The position numbers and the translations under genes are program-made. A stretch of DNA of 28,739 bases, from assembly GCA_000437915.1 (NCBI GenBank), contig FR900989.1, forward strand, positions 1-28,739, written 5' to 3'. Each line of letters begins with the position of its first letter. The stretch's first letter is position 1. This document shows, piece by piece, positions 17,080 through 24,188 of this stretch. Below the pieces are notes generated by a model. It worked only from the letters and a program-made list of their open reading frames with translations. It made no database searches and was not told the DNA's origin. The stretch is from Subdoligranulum sp. CAG:314 (lineage in GTDB: Bacteria; Bacillota; Clostridia; Christensenellales; CAG-314).

Positions 17080-17727
17080 TCATTTGTCGTCGGGCGCCGT
17101 TTGGTCGGGCGCAAAAAACAACTGAAAGATTCTGTCCATTTCCGCAATTCCCTTTTCGGAAAAATGCAGAGACGGAAACAGTTCAGCCATACGCTCGCCG
17201 AGTTTAAGAGCGGTTCCGTCCTTGTCGGCGTCCTCCCCGTATACGCCTGCAAGCTCGGTTGCCAGCTCTTTTATTCCCGCCACAAAATCAACCGCCTTTA
17301 CGCTCTTGTCAATCAGACGCTCTCTCGCGTCGGAAAACAAAAAAATCTGCGAATAGACAAGGCTGAAAACATTGTCCTTCATCAGGTTTTTGAGGCTTTC
17401 CTTGTCGGAAGCGGCGAACAGCTTGTAAACCGTCACCGAAGTCGCCCCGACAGACACGGCGTCAACCAACAGCGCGTCGGTCAGCAGCCCGTTCCATCCC
17501 GTCTTGTCTACCAGCAGTATTTTTACCGCCACCACCGGCAGAGCAAAAACAAACGGCGCAGCCACGCACGGGTCAAAGCCTCCCGTAAGGTCGATTTTGA
17601 GCTTGGGCAGCAGCTTTTTCAAAAGCTGCACAAGCACGACCACGACAAGAGTCTCGACAAAATACGCAAAGCCGCGTGTTTTAATCAGCATAACGACAAA
17701 ATCGCCGAAAAGTGTTCCGAGTTCCAT
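17080..17727 (-). CDS. Membrane protein of unknown function
   Basis: 215 residues from the ATG at 17727, chosen because GGAGG lies 6 bases upstream. An in-frame start nine codons earlier would bury that site inside the gene. I do not recognise the family. The first half is hydrophobic, with likely membrane segments near residues 8-38 (rich in Val/Leu/Phe, ending in KKLLPKLK) and 50-75, and a weaker one near 80-105. The second half (about 110-215) is soluble and mostly helical with many charged residues. The size and the hydrophobic N-terminal half loosely recall small holin-like or inner-membrane scaffold proteins, but nothing in the sequence is diagnostic. It is a single-gene unit with its own promoter and a strong terminator. 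Confidence 0.75.
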   Translation of the reverse strand: MELGTLFGDFVVMLIKTRGFAYFVETLVVVVLVQLLKKLLPKLKIDLTGGFDPCVAAPFVFALPVVAVKILLVDKTGWNGLLTDALLVDAVSVGATSVTVYKLFAASDKESLKNLMKDNVFSLVYSQIFLFSDARERLIDKSVKAVDFVAGIKELATELAGVYGEDADKDGTALKLGERMAELFPSLHFSEKGIAEMDRIFQLFFAPDQTAPDDK

Positions 17728-17802
17728 AAATTTACCTCCTCCCCGCCTCCGCAAAGGGCGGATTCAAGAAGCGATTGACAACCCCAAAATCACTCTGACG
17801 CA

Positions 17803-17830
17803 ATTGTACACCCGTTTTTTTGCCTGTCAA
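17803..17830 (-). promoter_or_regulatory. Promoter of the membrane-protein gene
   Basis: On the minus strand TTGACA (17825-17830), a 16-base spacer and TACAAT (17803-17808) lie about 75 bases before the ATG at 17727. The gap 17728-18032 holds this promoter, then the divergent promoter and half-site array at 17931-17999. Confidence 0.65.
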
Positions 17831-17930
17831 TAGACCGGTCCGAAGAAAATTTCAAAAAAATTCGCTTTTTTTAGCCCCCTAAAATACGTTAAAACAATGC
17901 AAGCTCCCTTTCTTGTCGCAGCCGACAAAT

Positions 17931-17979
17931 CCATAATAACAAACTATGGTTTGCCATTCCATATAGATATTTGACATGG
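17931..17979. promoter_or_regulatory. Candidate operator: alternating CCATA / TATGG half-sites
   Basis: CCATA (17931), TATGG (17945) and CCATA (17959) occur in alternating orientation exactly 14 bases apart. An imperfect CATGG at 17975 overlaps the -35 box of the promoter at 17971. The spacing suggests cooperative binding by a dimeric regulator upstream of the acetyltransferase operon. No regulator gene is adjacent, so the binding protein is unknown. Confidence 0.35.
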
Positions 17980-17999
17980 TTTCATATATGTTTTAAAAT
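17971..17999 (+). promoter_or_regulatory. Sigma-A promoter of the acetyltransferase-hydrolase-flavodoxin operon
   Basis: TTGACA (17971-17976), a 17-base spacer and TAAAAT (17994-17999) precede the ATG at 18033 by about 33 bases. Confidence 0.75.
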
Positions 18000-18032
18000 T
18001 TCAGACGTAAAACAAATAAAACTCTTAAAAAT

Positions 18033-18596
18033 ATGAATGCAAAAGAATACGTTGAATTTATCAAAGAAAATTCTTATATCGCCGCAGGCTCCGACGCACA
18101 CCGATGTATGCACCTTTTGGCTCGCAACGCGCGGAAAATTACGTCGAAAATAAACGGAAAATATCTTCCGCCCGAAAAAATACGCAAATTGTTTTTCAGG
18201 CTGATTGGCAAAAAAACAGACGAATCGTTTTTGTTGTTTCCGCCCTTTTACACCGACTGCGGCAAAAACATAACGGTAGGCAAAAACGTGTTTATAAATT
18301 CCGGATGCTGTTTTCAGGACCAAGGCGGCATAACCATAGGCGACGGCGCTCTGATCGGTCATCAGGTTGTGCTTGCAACACTCAATCACGACCTGAATCC
18401 CGAGCGTCGGAAAAGTATGAAGGCGGCGCCCATCGTGATAGGAAAAAACGTGTGGATAGGCGCGCACGCCACCGTGTTGGCGGGCGTTTGCATTGGCGAC
18501 AACGCGGTTATCGCCGCAGGCGCAGTGGTAACAAAGGACGTGCCTCCCCTGACGGTAGTTGCGGGAATACCGGCAAAAACAGTCAAATACGTTTAA
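18033..18596 (+). CDS. Hexapeptide-repeat O-acetyltransferase (maltose/galactoside acetyltransferase, NodL/LacA type)
   Basis: 187 residues, the usual length for the family. An N-terminal helical cap (about 1-60) precedes a left-handed beta-helix built of hexapeptide repeats such as ITVGKN, ITIGDG, IVIGKN and VCIGDN (about 78-170). The acetyl-CoA site is indicated by the conserved His119 in LATLNHDLNPERR and by the terminal GAVVTKDVPP / VVAGIPAKTVK segment. It would move an acetyl group from acetyl-CoA to a sugar or similar hydroxyl acceptor; the substrate is not readable from sequence. It is first in a three-gene plus-strand operon, 14 bases before the hydrolase. The ribosome binding site before the ATG is weak. 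Confidence 0.88.
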   Translation: MNAKEYVEFIKENSYIAAGSDAHRCMHLLARNARKITSKINGKYLPPEKIRKLFFRLIGKKTDESFLLFPPFYTDCGKNITVGKNVFINSGCCFQDQGGITIGDGALIGHQVVLATLNHDLNPERRKSMKAAPIVIGKNVWIGAHATVLAGVCIGDNAVIAAGAVVTKDVPPLTVVAGIPAKTVKYV

Positions 18597-18610
18597 AAAG
18601 GAGATTTTGT

Positions 18611-19550
18611 ATGAGCGGTTATATTTGCAAACTCGATGAAAAAGTAGAAAGAAGGCACGTGCGGTACAACAACCGCTACGGAATTGCGCTTGCGGGCGAC
18701 CTATACCAAGCGAAGGGATTGAATCACACAAAAAAACATCCCGCCATAGTCATAGGCGCGCCTTACGGCGGCGTAAAGGAGCAGGGGAGCCTGCGTGTAT
18801 GCAAACCAACTTGCGCAGCGAGGCTTCATCGTGCTGACATTCGACCCCTGTTATATGGGAGAGAGCGCGGGAGAACCCCGCCGTGTGTCCTCTCCCGAAC
18901 TGTTCAGCGAGAATTTTTCCGCGGGAGTGGACTTTTTGGGGCTTTTGCCCTATGCGGACAGAAACAAAATCGGCGCGCTCGGAATATGCGGCAGCGGCGG
19001 CTTTGCGCTCTCGGCGGCCGCTGTGGACACGCGCATTAAGGCGGTTGTAACGGCAAGTATGTACGACATGAGTTATGCTGCGCGCGCGGGGCAAACGCCC
19101 GAGCAGCTCGCCGCAACCAAAGAACGGCTTTCTTTGCAACGTTGGAAAGACGCGGAAAACGGTTTTCCCGAATATATCCCCTCTTTTCCCGAAGAACCGA
19201 CGCAAAACATTCCCGACGAAATGCAGGGCATATGGCGCGAATTTTACGAATTTTACGCCACAAAGCGCGGTCACCACCCAAACGCGCGAGGCGGATTCAC
19301 AACCACCAGCGATTTGTCTTTTCTCAACTATCCGCTGCTGCACTATATCGACGAAATCTCGCCCCGCCCCGTCTTCTTTATTGTCGGCGAACAGGCGGAG
19401 AGCAGATTTTTCAGCGACATCGCCTATGCAAACGCAGCCGAGCCGAAGGAAATGCTCGTCGTCCCCGACTGCAACCATGTAGACCTTTACGACGACGCAA
19501 CAAAAATTCCTTTTGACAAAATCGAAAGCTTTTTCAAAACAAATCTGTAA
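18611..19550 (+). pseudogene. Alpha/beta hydrolase (YcjY/dienelactone-hydrolase-like), one-base frameshift
   Basis: The ATG at 18611 has AGGAG upstream. The first about 58 codons (through HPAIVIGAPYGGVKEQG) read in one frame, and the rest, from about 18790 to the stop at 19550, in another. The switch falls at GGGG (18784-18787). With three G the protein reads GGVKEQGACVYANQLAQRGF without interruption and is about 312 residues. The nucleophile elbow GICGSGG (Ser of GxSGG type), the oxyanion-side GAPYGG and the late His in DCNHVDLYD are all present, so every catalytic feature survives apart from the frame. The family hydrolyses small esters or lactones; the substrate is unknown. A homopolymer sequencing error and a true recent mutation are both possible. 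Confidence 0.82.
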
Positions 19551-19623
19551 CGAAAGAGAAAAAACCGATGCGATTTATTTCAAAACCATGTGCAACTACC
19601 AAAAAAAATCAGGAGTAAAAAAA

Positions 19624-20592
19624 ATGAAAAAGACAATTACACTCATTCTTGCTTTTTTGCTTTTGTGTTTCGGACTGAGCGCTTGTACAGACCTGAAAGA
19701 CAACAACGACGATAACGACGGCGGCAACGAAAATTCCTCTCCGACAACTGCGGCAAATATACTTGTGGCGTATTTCTCCTGTACGGGCAATACAGAAAAT
19801 ATTGCAAAAATGATTGCCCGTGAAACGGGCGGCGCATTGCACGAAATTCAGCCCCAAATACCTTACACGGAGGCGGATTTGGATTATTACAGCGGAGGCA
19901 GAGCCGACAGGGAGCAGGCCGATCCTGCCGCCCGCCCCGCAATCGCAAACAGCGTGGAAAATATGCCGGACTACGATGTGATTTTTCTCGGTTACCCTAT
20001 TTGGCACGTACAGGCGCCGAAAATCATCTACACCTTTTTGGAAAGCTATGATTTCGCGGGCAAAACCATCGTTCCCTTCTGCACATCCGGTTCCAGCGGA
20101 GTCGGCTCGAGCGCGGACAATCTCCGCCCGCTTGCACAAAACGCCGATTGGAAAAACGGAACGAGATTCTCATCAAAAACGACAGAAAGCGAAATAAAAG
20201 CTTTTGTCGAACAGCTCAATCTTGATTTAAAAACGGATACAAATATGCTGAAAATTGCTGTCGGAAACACAACGCTTACGGCAAGCTTGGCAGACAATGC
20301 AAGCGCTGCTGCGCTTTTTGAGGCTTTGAAAAAGTCGCCCGTTACCATAGAAATGCAAGATTACGGCAACTTTGAAAAGGTCGGTGCGCTCGGTTTTTCA
20401 CTGCCGCGCAGCGACGAATATTTTACTACGGAAGCAGGCGACCTTATCCTATATCAGGGCAATCAATTCGTAATTTATTACGACACAAACAGTTGGAATT
20501 TTACCCGACTCGGCAAAATCGAAAATATAACTGCTTCCGAGTTGCGTTCGATTCTCGGCAGCGGCAACGCAACAGTCACACTGTCCGTCTGA
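19624..20592 (+). CDS. Lipoprotein with flavodoxin domain and C-terminal cyclophilin-like domain
   Basis: 322 residues from the ATG at 19624, chosen for AGGAG upstream and for the signal peptide it reveals. An earlier in-frame start would overlap the preceding gene. Residues 1-21 form a lipoprotein signal ending in LSAC (Cys21), followed by an acidic Asn/Asp linker (22-40). A flavodoxin domain (about 44-200) has the FMN phosphate loop SCTGNTENIA (52-61) and a second loop near IWHVQAPK. Residues about 206-322 match the small cyclophilin-like (DUF369/CLiP-type) fold found fused to such flavodoxins. It would be an FMN electron carrier or quinone/disulfide-reducing protein tethered outside the membrane. 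It is third in the operon, 73 bases after the hydrolase. Confidence 0.87.
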   Translation: MKKTITLILAFLLLCFGLSACTDLKDNNDDNDGGNENSSPTTAANILVAYFSCTGNTENIAKMIARETGGALHEIQPQIPYTEADLDYYSGGRADREQADPAARPAIANSVENMPDYDVIFLGYPIWHVQAPKIIYTFLESYDFAGKTIVPFCTSGSSGVGSSADNLRPLAQNADWKNGTRFSSKTTESEIKAFVEQLNLDLKTDTNMLKIAVGNTTLTASLADNASAAALFEALKKSPVTIEMQDYGNFEKVGALGFSLPRSDEYFTTEAGDLILYQGNQFVIYYDTNSWNFTRLGKIENITASELRSILGSGNATVTLSV

Positions 20593-20651
20593 AAATCATA
20601 TCGGCGGCTGCTTGACAACCAAAACACTGTGCGAAACTAGTGCAGATTAGG

Positions 20652-20735
20652 TACATGAACGCCGAAATGTAACGGCTCGGTTTTGGGACTCTTAAAAAAG
20701 TACGCCGAATAATCTCAACTCATTGAAATTGAAAT
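20652..20735 (+). pseudogene. Decayed C-terminal relic of an integrase related to the one at 26925-28520
   Basis: Read in frame from 20652, the peptide is Y-M-N-A-E-M-stop-R-L-G-F-G-T-L-K-K. This aligns with H-V-K-A-E-M-L-R-L-G-F-E-T-L-E-E near the C-terminus of the integrase (DNA about 28410-28490). Nucleotide matches such as GCCGAAATG and GGTTTTG are shared. The Leu codon has become a stop and later codons drift. The relic lies just outside the left tRNA stub in the same orientation that the intact integrase has relative to its tRNA. Confidence 0.7.
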
Positions 20736-20961
20736 AACAATATAAATGATTTAAAAAAAAACGAACGCTGCTATCTGCGCGATACTTGTCAAACGGCACA
20801 AAACAAATTAAAAAGTTTATACAGATTATTTCAATGTGACTAAATTAACTCATTGTCGAATCGCAGTCTTTCACATATCGAATTTATTCTGCCGTATTAT
20901 GACGCCGAAATGTCAATCAAGAACGGGTACTTGTCGACTTACGGATTGCCGGAAGCGGACG

Positions 20962-20992
20962 AAAAGAAAAAATCGCCCATACAGGCGATTTT
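20962..20992 (-). terminator. Terminator for the displaced tRNA (minus strand)
   Basis: AAAATCGCC pairs with GGCGATTTT across a 6-base loop (20969-20992) and is followed on the minus strand by TTTTTTCTTTTC. It lies 17 bases past the CCA end of the tRNA stub, as expected for an original tRNA transcription unit. Confidence 0.75.
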
Positions 20993-21009
20993 CCTAGTGA
21001 TATTTCTTT

Positions 21010-21053
21010 TGGTACTCCCGGCGGGAATCGAACCCACAATTAACCCTTAGGAG
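21010..21053 (-). pseudogene. 3' half of a tRNA-Arg(CCU) left at the left junction (attL)
   Basis: On the minus strand the segment reads from the anticodon loop CTCCTAA through a stem strand (GGGTT), the variable loop, a well-paired T arm (GTGGG-TTCGATT-CCCGC), the acceptor strand CGGGAGT, a discriminator A and an encoded CCA. No matching 5' half (D arm and acceptor strand) exists upstream. It is therefore a truncated tRNA, as left by an integrase crossing over in the anticodon loop. The 8 bases CTTAGGAG (21046-21053, plus strand) recur in the right-hand tRNA at 28597-28604. Confidence 0.8.
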
Positions 21054-21178
21054 CAATTAGAAAGAGCGTTTATCGCGTACAATTCAGGCATATTCAGCCG
21101 TTTTGTGCGTTATGAACGCTTATTTTTTTGCTTTTCTTTCGTTATGTACGGTAACTTTCATCTTATGAATTTCTGTTC

Positions 21179-21211
21179 GGGTGTAATTCGGGTGTAAAAT
21201 GAAAGGTGTAA
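21179..21211. repeat. Left integrase arm-site-like direct repeats
   Basis: GGGTGTAA (21179), GGGTGTAA (21190) and AGGTGTAA (21204) are repeated in the same orientation about 130-160 bases inside the left core. The same motif recurs at 28690 and 28701. This is the usual layout of tyrosine-integrase arm-type sites. Confidence 0.55.
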
Positions 21212-21259
21212 AAACCTTCCGATAACGGCAAAAATATTGTAAATTTGGTGTGTTGGCTA

Positions 21260-21288
21260 TTGCTTTTTTGCCGATAATGTGCTATACT
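21260..21288 (+). promoter_or_regulatory. Promoter of the fic-restriction gene block
   Basis: TTGCTT (21260-21265), a 17-base spacer and TATACT (21283-21288) lie 20 bases before the fic start. A GAGG site follows at 21296-21299. Confidence 0.55.
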
Positions 21289-21308
21289 TATAGACGAGGT
21301 GCTTTTCT

Positions 21309-22199
21309 ATGAAATATTTGTCTGTAACCGAAACGGCAAAGAAATGGAATATATCGGAACGGAGCGTTCGTAACTACTGCGCATTGGGAAAAGTTGACGG
21401 CGCGTTTTTAACGGGCAAAACTTGGAATATACCCGACGATGCGCAAAAGCCAGACAGAGTGAATAAGAAAGCTGAATTGCCGACTACACTTTTAGAAGTG
21501 CTTACGGCAGAAAAGAAAGCGAAACTTTCGGGCGGAATCTATCATAAGGTACAAATCGAATTAACGTACAATTCCAACCATATTGAAGGCAGCCGCTTAA
21601 CGCACGACCAAACGCGCTATATATTTGAAACGAATACAATCGGCATAGACGGCGGCACGGTTAAAGTTGACGATATTGTGGAAACGGCAAATCACTTTAA
21701 GTGTATCGACCTGATTATTGAAAACGCAAAAAAGTCGATTACGGAAACGTTTATAAAGGAATTGCACCGCACGTTGAAAAGCGGAACGACGGACGCACGG
21801 CAAGATTGGTTCGCCGTAGGCGATTACAAACGACTGCCGAACACCGTCGGAGATATGTTCACGGCGCAGCCCGAAGAAGTTGTCGAAAAAATGAAAGAAC
21901 TGCTTTTCGAGTATAATGCGAAGAAAGAAAAGACTTTTGACGACCTTTTGGACTTTCATTACAAATTCGAGTGTATTCACCCTTTCCAAGATGGCAACGG
22001 ACGTATCGGCAGACTGCTACTTTTCAAAGAGTGCTTAAAGTACAATATCGTTCCGTTTATAATCGACGAAGAACTAAAACTGTTCTACTATCGCGGCTTA
22101 AAAGAATGGCAAAGCGAGCGCGGTTATTTACGCGACACCTGCCTTATGGCGCAAGACAAATTCAAACTTTACCTTGACTATTTCAAAGTACAATATTAA
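21309..22199 (+). CDS. Fic-family AMP-transferase with N-terminal helix-turn-helix
   Basis: 296 residues; the ATG has GAGGT upstream. An N-terminal MerR/HTH_17-like DNA-binding segment (about 3-45) precedes a Fic fold. The catalytic motif HPFQDGNGRIGR is complete at 224-235 (the consensus HxFx[DE]GNGRxxR). An inhibitory-helix motif of the form [ST]xxxE[GN] is present as SNHIEG at 89-94, before the catalytic core. This places it in the class II autoinhibited Fic proteins. It would transfer AMP from ATP to a hydroxyl side chain of a target protein, and the target is unknown. It heads the cargo block, 24 bases before the first methylase. Its base composition matches the element backbone rather than the AT-rich restriction genes, so it may be older than they are. 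A regulatory or toxin-like role is possible; no separate antitoxin gene is seen. Confidence 0.9.
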   Translation: MKYLSVTETAKKWNISERSVRNYCALGKVDGAFLTGKTWNIPDDAQKPDRVNKKAELPTTLLEVLTAEKKAKLSGGIYHKVQIELTYNSNHIEGSRLTHDQTRYIFETNTIGIDGGTVKVDDIVETANHFKCIDLIIENAKKSITETFIKELHRTLKSGTTDARQDWFAVGDYKRLPNTVGDMFTAQPEEVVEKMKELLFEYNAKKEKTFDDLLDFHYKFECIHPFQDGNGRIGRLLLFKECLKYNIVPFIIDEELKLFYYRGLKEWQSERGYLRDTCLMAQDKFKLYLDYFKVQY

Positions 22200-22223
22200 A
22201 AATAACCAATTTATAGGATTAAT

Positions 22224-23186
22224 ATGAAAACAATAATACGTTCGCCATTAAATTATACAGGCAATAAATATCAATTATTTTCTCAAATATCGCCATATTT
22301 CCCTACGGAGATTGATACTATGGTGGATTTGTTTTGTGGTGGTGCAACAGTAGGATTAAACGCCAAATGTAAAAAAATTATCTTTATAGACAATGATCCT
22401 TATGTTATTGGACTCTTAAAATTTCTTTCACAATGTGAATTGGACAAATTACTAAACGAACTCTATGCTTTAATAGAAAAGTTTAATTTATCTTGCTCTT
22501 TTCTTCAAGGCTATCAATATTATAAAAAACAAATTATCAATGATAACCCTAATAATGGACTTAAACAATATAACTCCAATGGCTTTTATAATTTACGCGA
22601 AGAGTACAATTCTTTAAATGACAAAAGGACAAAGTATTCTTATAAATTATTATATCTATTAATTGTTTATGGATTTAATAATGATTTAAGATTTTCAAAA
22701 GATGGAAAGTTTAATTTACCAGTTGGAAAAACGGACTTAAATAGAAATAATGTTAAAAAACTGAAAGATTATATTGAAAGAGTTAAAACCTTAAATTGCG
22801 AATTTATTTGTGGAGATTTTAAAACAAATAAAATTCAATCTATCGTTAAATCTGCTGATTTTGTATACATGGATCCCCCATATCTAATAACAGATGCCGT
22901 TTATAATGAGTCGGGTAAATGGTGCGAACAAAATGAATATGAAATTATCCGATTAATGAACTTTTTCATAGAGAACAATAAACCATTTGTTCTTTCAAAT
23001 GTTTTGGAAAAACAGGGGCGAAGAAATGAACCGCTATTTTATTGGACGACAACAGTAAAAGACAAAATAAAAATTGTAGATATGAATCATCATTATCGAA
23101 GTGCAAGTTATAACAAGAAAAACAGAAGTGCTAACGAACGGGAAGTTATTATAACGTTGGGAGACAATCTAAATGTTGAAAATTAA
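22224..23186 (+). CDS. D12-class DNA N6-adenine methyltransferase, first of pair
   Basis: 320 residues. Motifs run in the D12/Dam order: an N-terminal NYTGNKYQL (10-18, S-adenosylmethionine pocket), motif I DLFCGGATVG (35-44), an acidic IDNDPY loop (56-61), and catalytic motif IV DPPY (218-221). A specificity region lies between them (about 75-200). It would methylate the exocyclic N6 of adenine in one strand of the cognate restriction site. Its last 14 bases overlap the second methylase, indicating coupled translation. The gene is very AT-rich with many Asn, Lys and Ile codons, unlike the host genes to the left. Confidence 0.88.
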   Translation: MKTIIRSPLNYTGNKYQLFSQISPYFPTEIDTMVDLFCGGATVGLNAKCKKIIFIDNDPYVIGLLKFLSQCELDKLLNELYALIEKFNLSCSFLQGYQYYKKQIINDNPNNGLKQYNSNGFYNLREEYNSLNDKRTKYSYKLLYLLIVYGFNNDLRFSKDGKFNLPVGKTDLNRNNVKKLKDYIERVKTLNCEFICGDFKTNKIQSIVKSADFVYMDPPYLITDAVYNESGKWCEQNEYEIIRLMNFFIENNKPFVLSNVLEKQGRRNEPLFYWTTTVKDKIKIVDMNHHYRSASYNKKNRSANEREVIITLGDNLNVEN

Positions 23187-24186
23187 TAATAGACGGTATA
23201 TAGGTAATAAAACTAAACTTATCGGCAGGATAGAGCAAGCCATTGATTCAGCTATGAATTTAGAAAATTTTAGTGTGGCAGATCTATTTGCTGGTACGGG
23301 AATTGTTGCATATACTTACGCTATAAAAGGGCATCCCGTTATAGTTAATGATACGTTATATTCAAATGTTGTTGCATACCGTGCGATATTAAGTAACGAT
23401 TTTTATGATAAAAACAAATTAATTAAATTAATAGAACAAATAAATCAAATACCTTATAAAGATATAGAAGAAAACTATTTTTCACGAATATATGGAAATA
23501 AATATTATTCCATTAATGATGCAAAGAAAATAGGATATATTAGAGAGTTTATCGAAGCACAAAAAGATAATTTAACCAATAGAGAATATTTCATACTTTT
23601 AGCATCATTATTGTATGCGGCGGATAAAATTGCAAATACGGTAGGACATTTTGAGTATTTTTTAAAGAAAGTACCAAGCGATACAGATTTTAAACTTGAA
23701 ATGTTCGAGTTGCAAAATTTGAATAATGTAATTATATATAATGAGGACGCTAACGAATTATCGCGTAAAATAAAATCTGATGTAATATATATTGATCCCC
23801 CTTATAATGCTCGTCAATATATCAATTTTTATCATGTCCTGGAAAATCTCGCAAGGTGGAATAAACCAGATGTTTTTGAAGGCAATTCAATGAAGTTTTT
23901 ACGTAATGAATTAAAAAGTGGTTATTCTACTGCGTCTGCACCTAAATTATTTAGTGATTTAATACAGAATTTAAAATGCAAACTAATAGTTGTTTCATAT
24001 AACAATACTTATAGTGCATCAAGTTCGGCATCAAATAATCGTATTCAAGAGCAAGAATTATTGTCAATTTTGTCTACGCGTGGAAAAGTTGAAAAAATCG
24101 AAATAGATTATAAAAGTTTTAATGCCGGAAAAACCGATTTTAAAAATCATCAAGAATATCTATTCGTTTGTAAAGTAGGAGACTAA
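23173..24186 (+). CDS. D12-class DNA N6-adenine methyltransferase, second of pair
   Basis: 337 residues. The N-terminal RRYIGNKTKL (7-16), motif I DLFAGTGIVA (37-46) and catalytic DPPYNARQY (208-216) are all present. It differs clearly from the first methylase: the NARQY extension and central region are unlike it, so it is not a recent duplicate. Two non-identical adenine methylases beside one nuclease usually mean an asymmetric recognition sequence in which each strand needs its own enzyme. It overlaps the first methylase by 14 bases and ends 2 bases before the nuclease start. Confidence 0.87.
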   Translation: MLKINNRRYIGNKTKLIGRIEQAIDSAMNLENFSVADLFAGTGIVAYTYAIKGHPVIVNDTLYSNVVAYRAILSNDFYDKNKLIKLIEQINQIPYKDIEENYFSRIYGNKYYSINDAKKIGYIREFIEAQKDNLTNREYFILLASLLYAADKIANTVGHFEYFLKKVPSDTDFKLEMFELQNLNNVIIYNEDANELSRKIKSDVIYIDPPYNARQYINFYHVLENLARWNKPDVFEGNSMKFLRNELKSGYSTASAPKLFSDLIQNLKCKLIVVSYNNTYSASSSASNNRIQEQELLSILSTRGKVEKIEIDYKSFNAGKTDFKNHQEYLFVCKVGD

Positions 24187-24188
24187 TT

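Larger units (their letters stand above)
20593..21308. other. Gene-free junction region at the tRNA integration site
   Basis: This 716-base stretch contains no intact gene that I can support. In order it holds an integrase relic (20652-20735), an AT-rich stretch without recognisable content (20736-20961), a minus-strand terminator (20962-20992), a displaced tRNA 3' half (21010-21053), AT-rich element DNA, three direct repeats that look like integrase arm sites (21179-21211) and the promoter of the fic gene (21260-21288). Confidence 0.7.

Noticed and set aside
20853..21050. A 65-codon plus-strand open frame near the left junction
   Set aside because: Its end runs through the tRNA terminator hairpin and the tRNA stub, and it has no ribosome binding site. 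The part around YDAEMSIKNG might be a gene relic but nothing identifies it.
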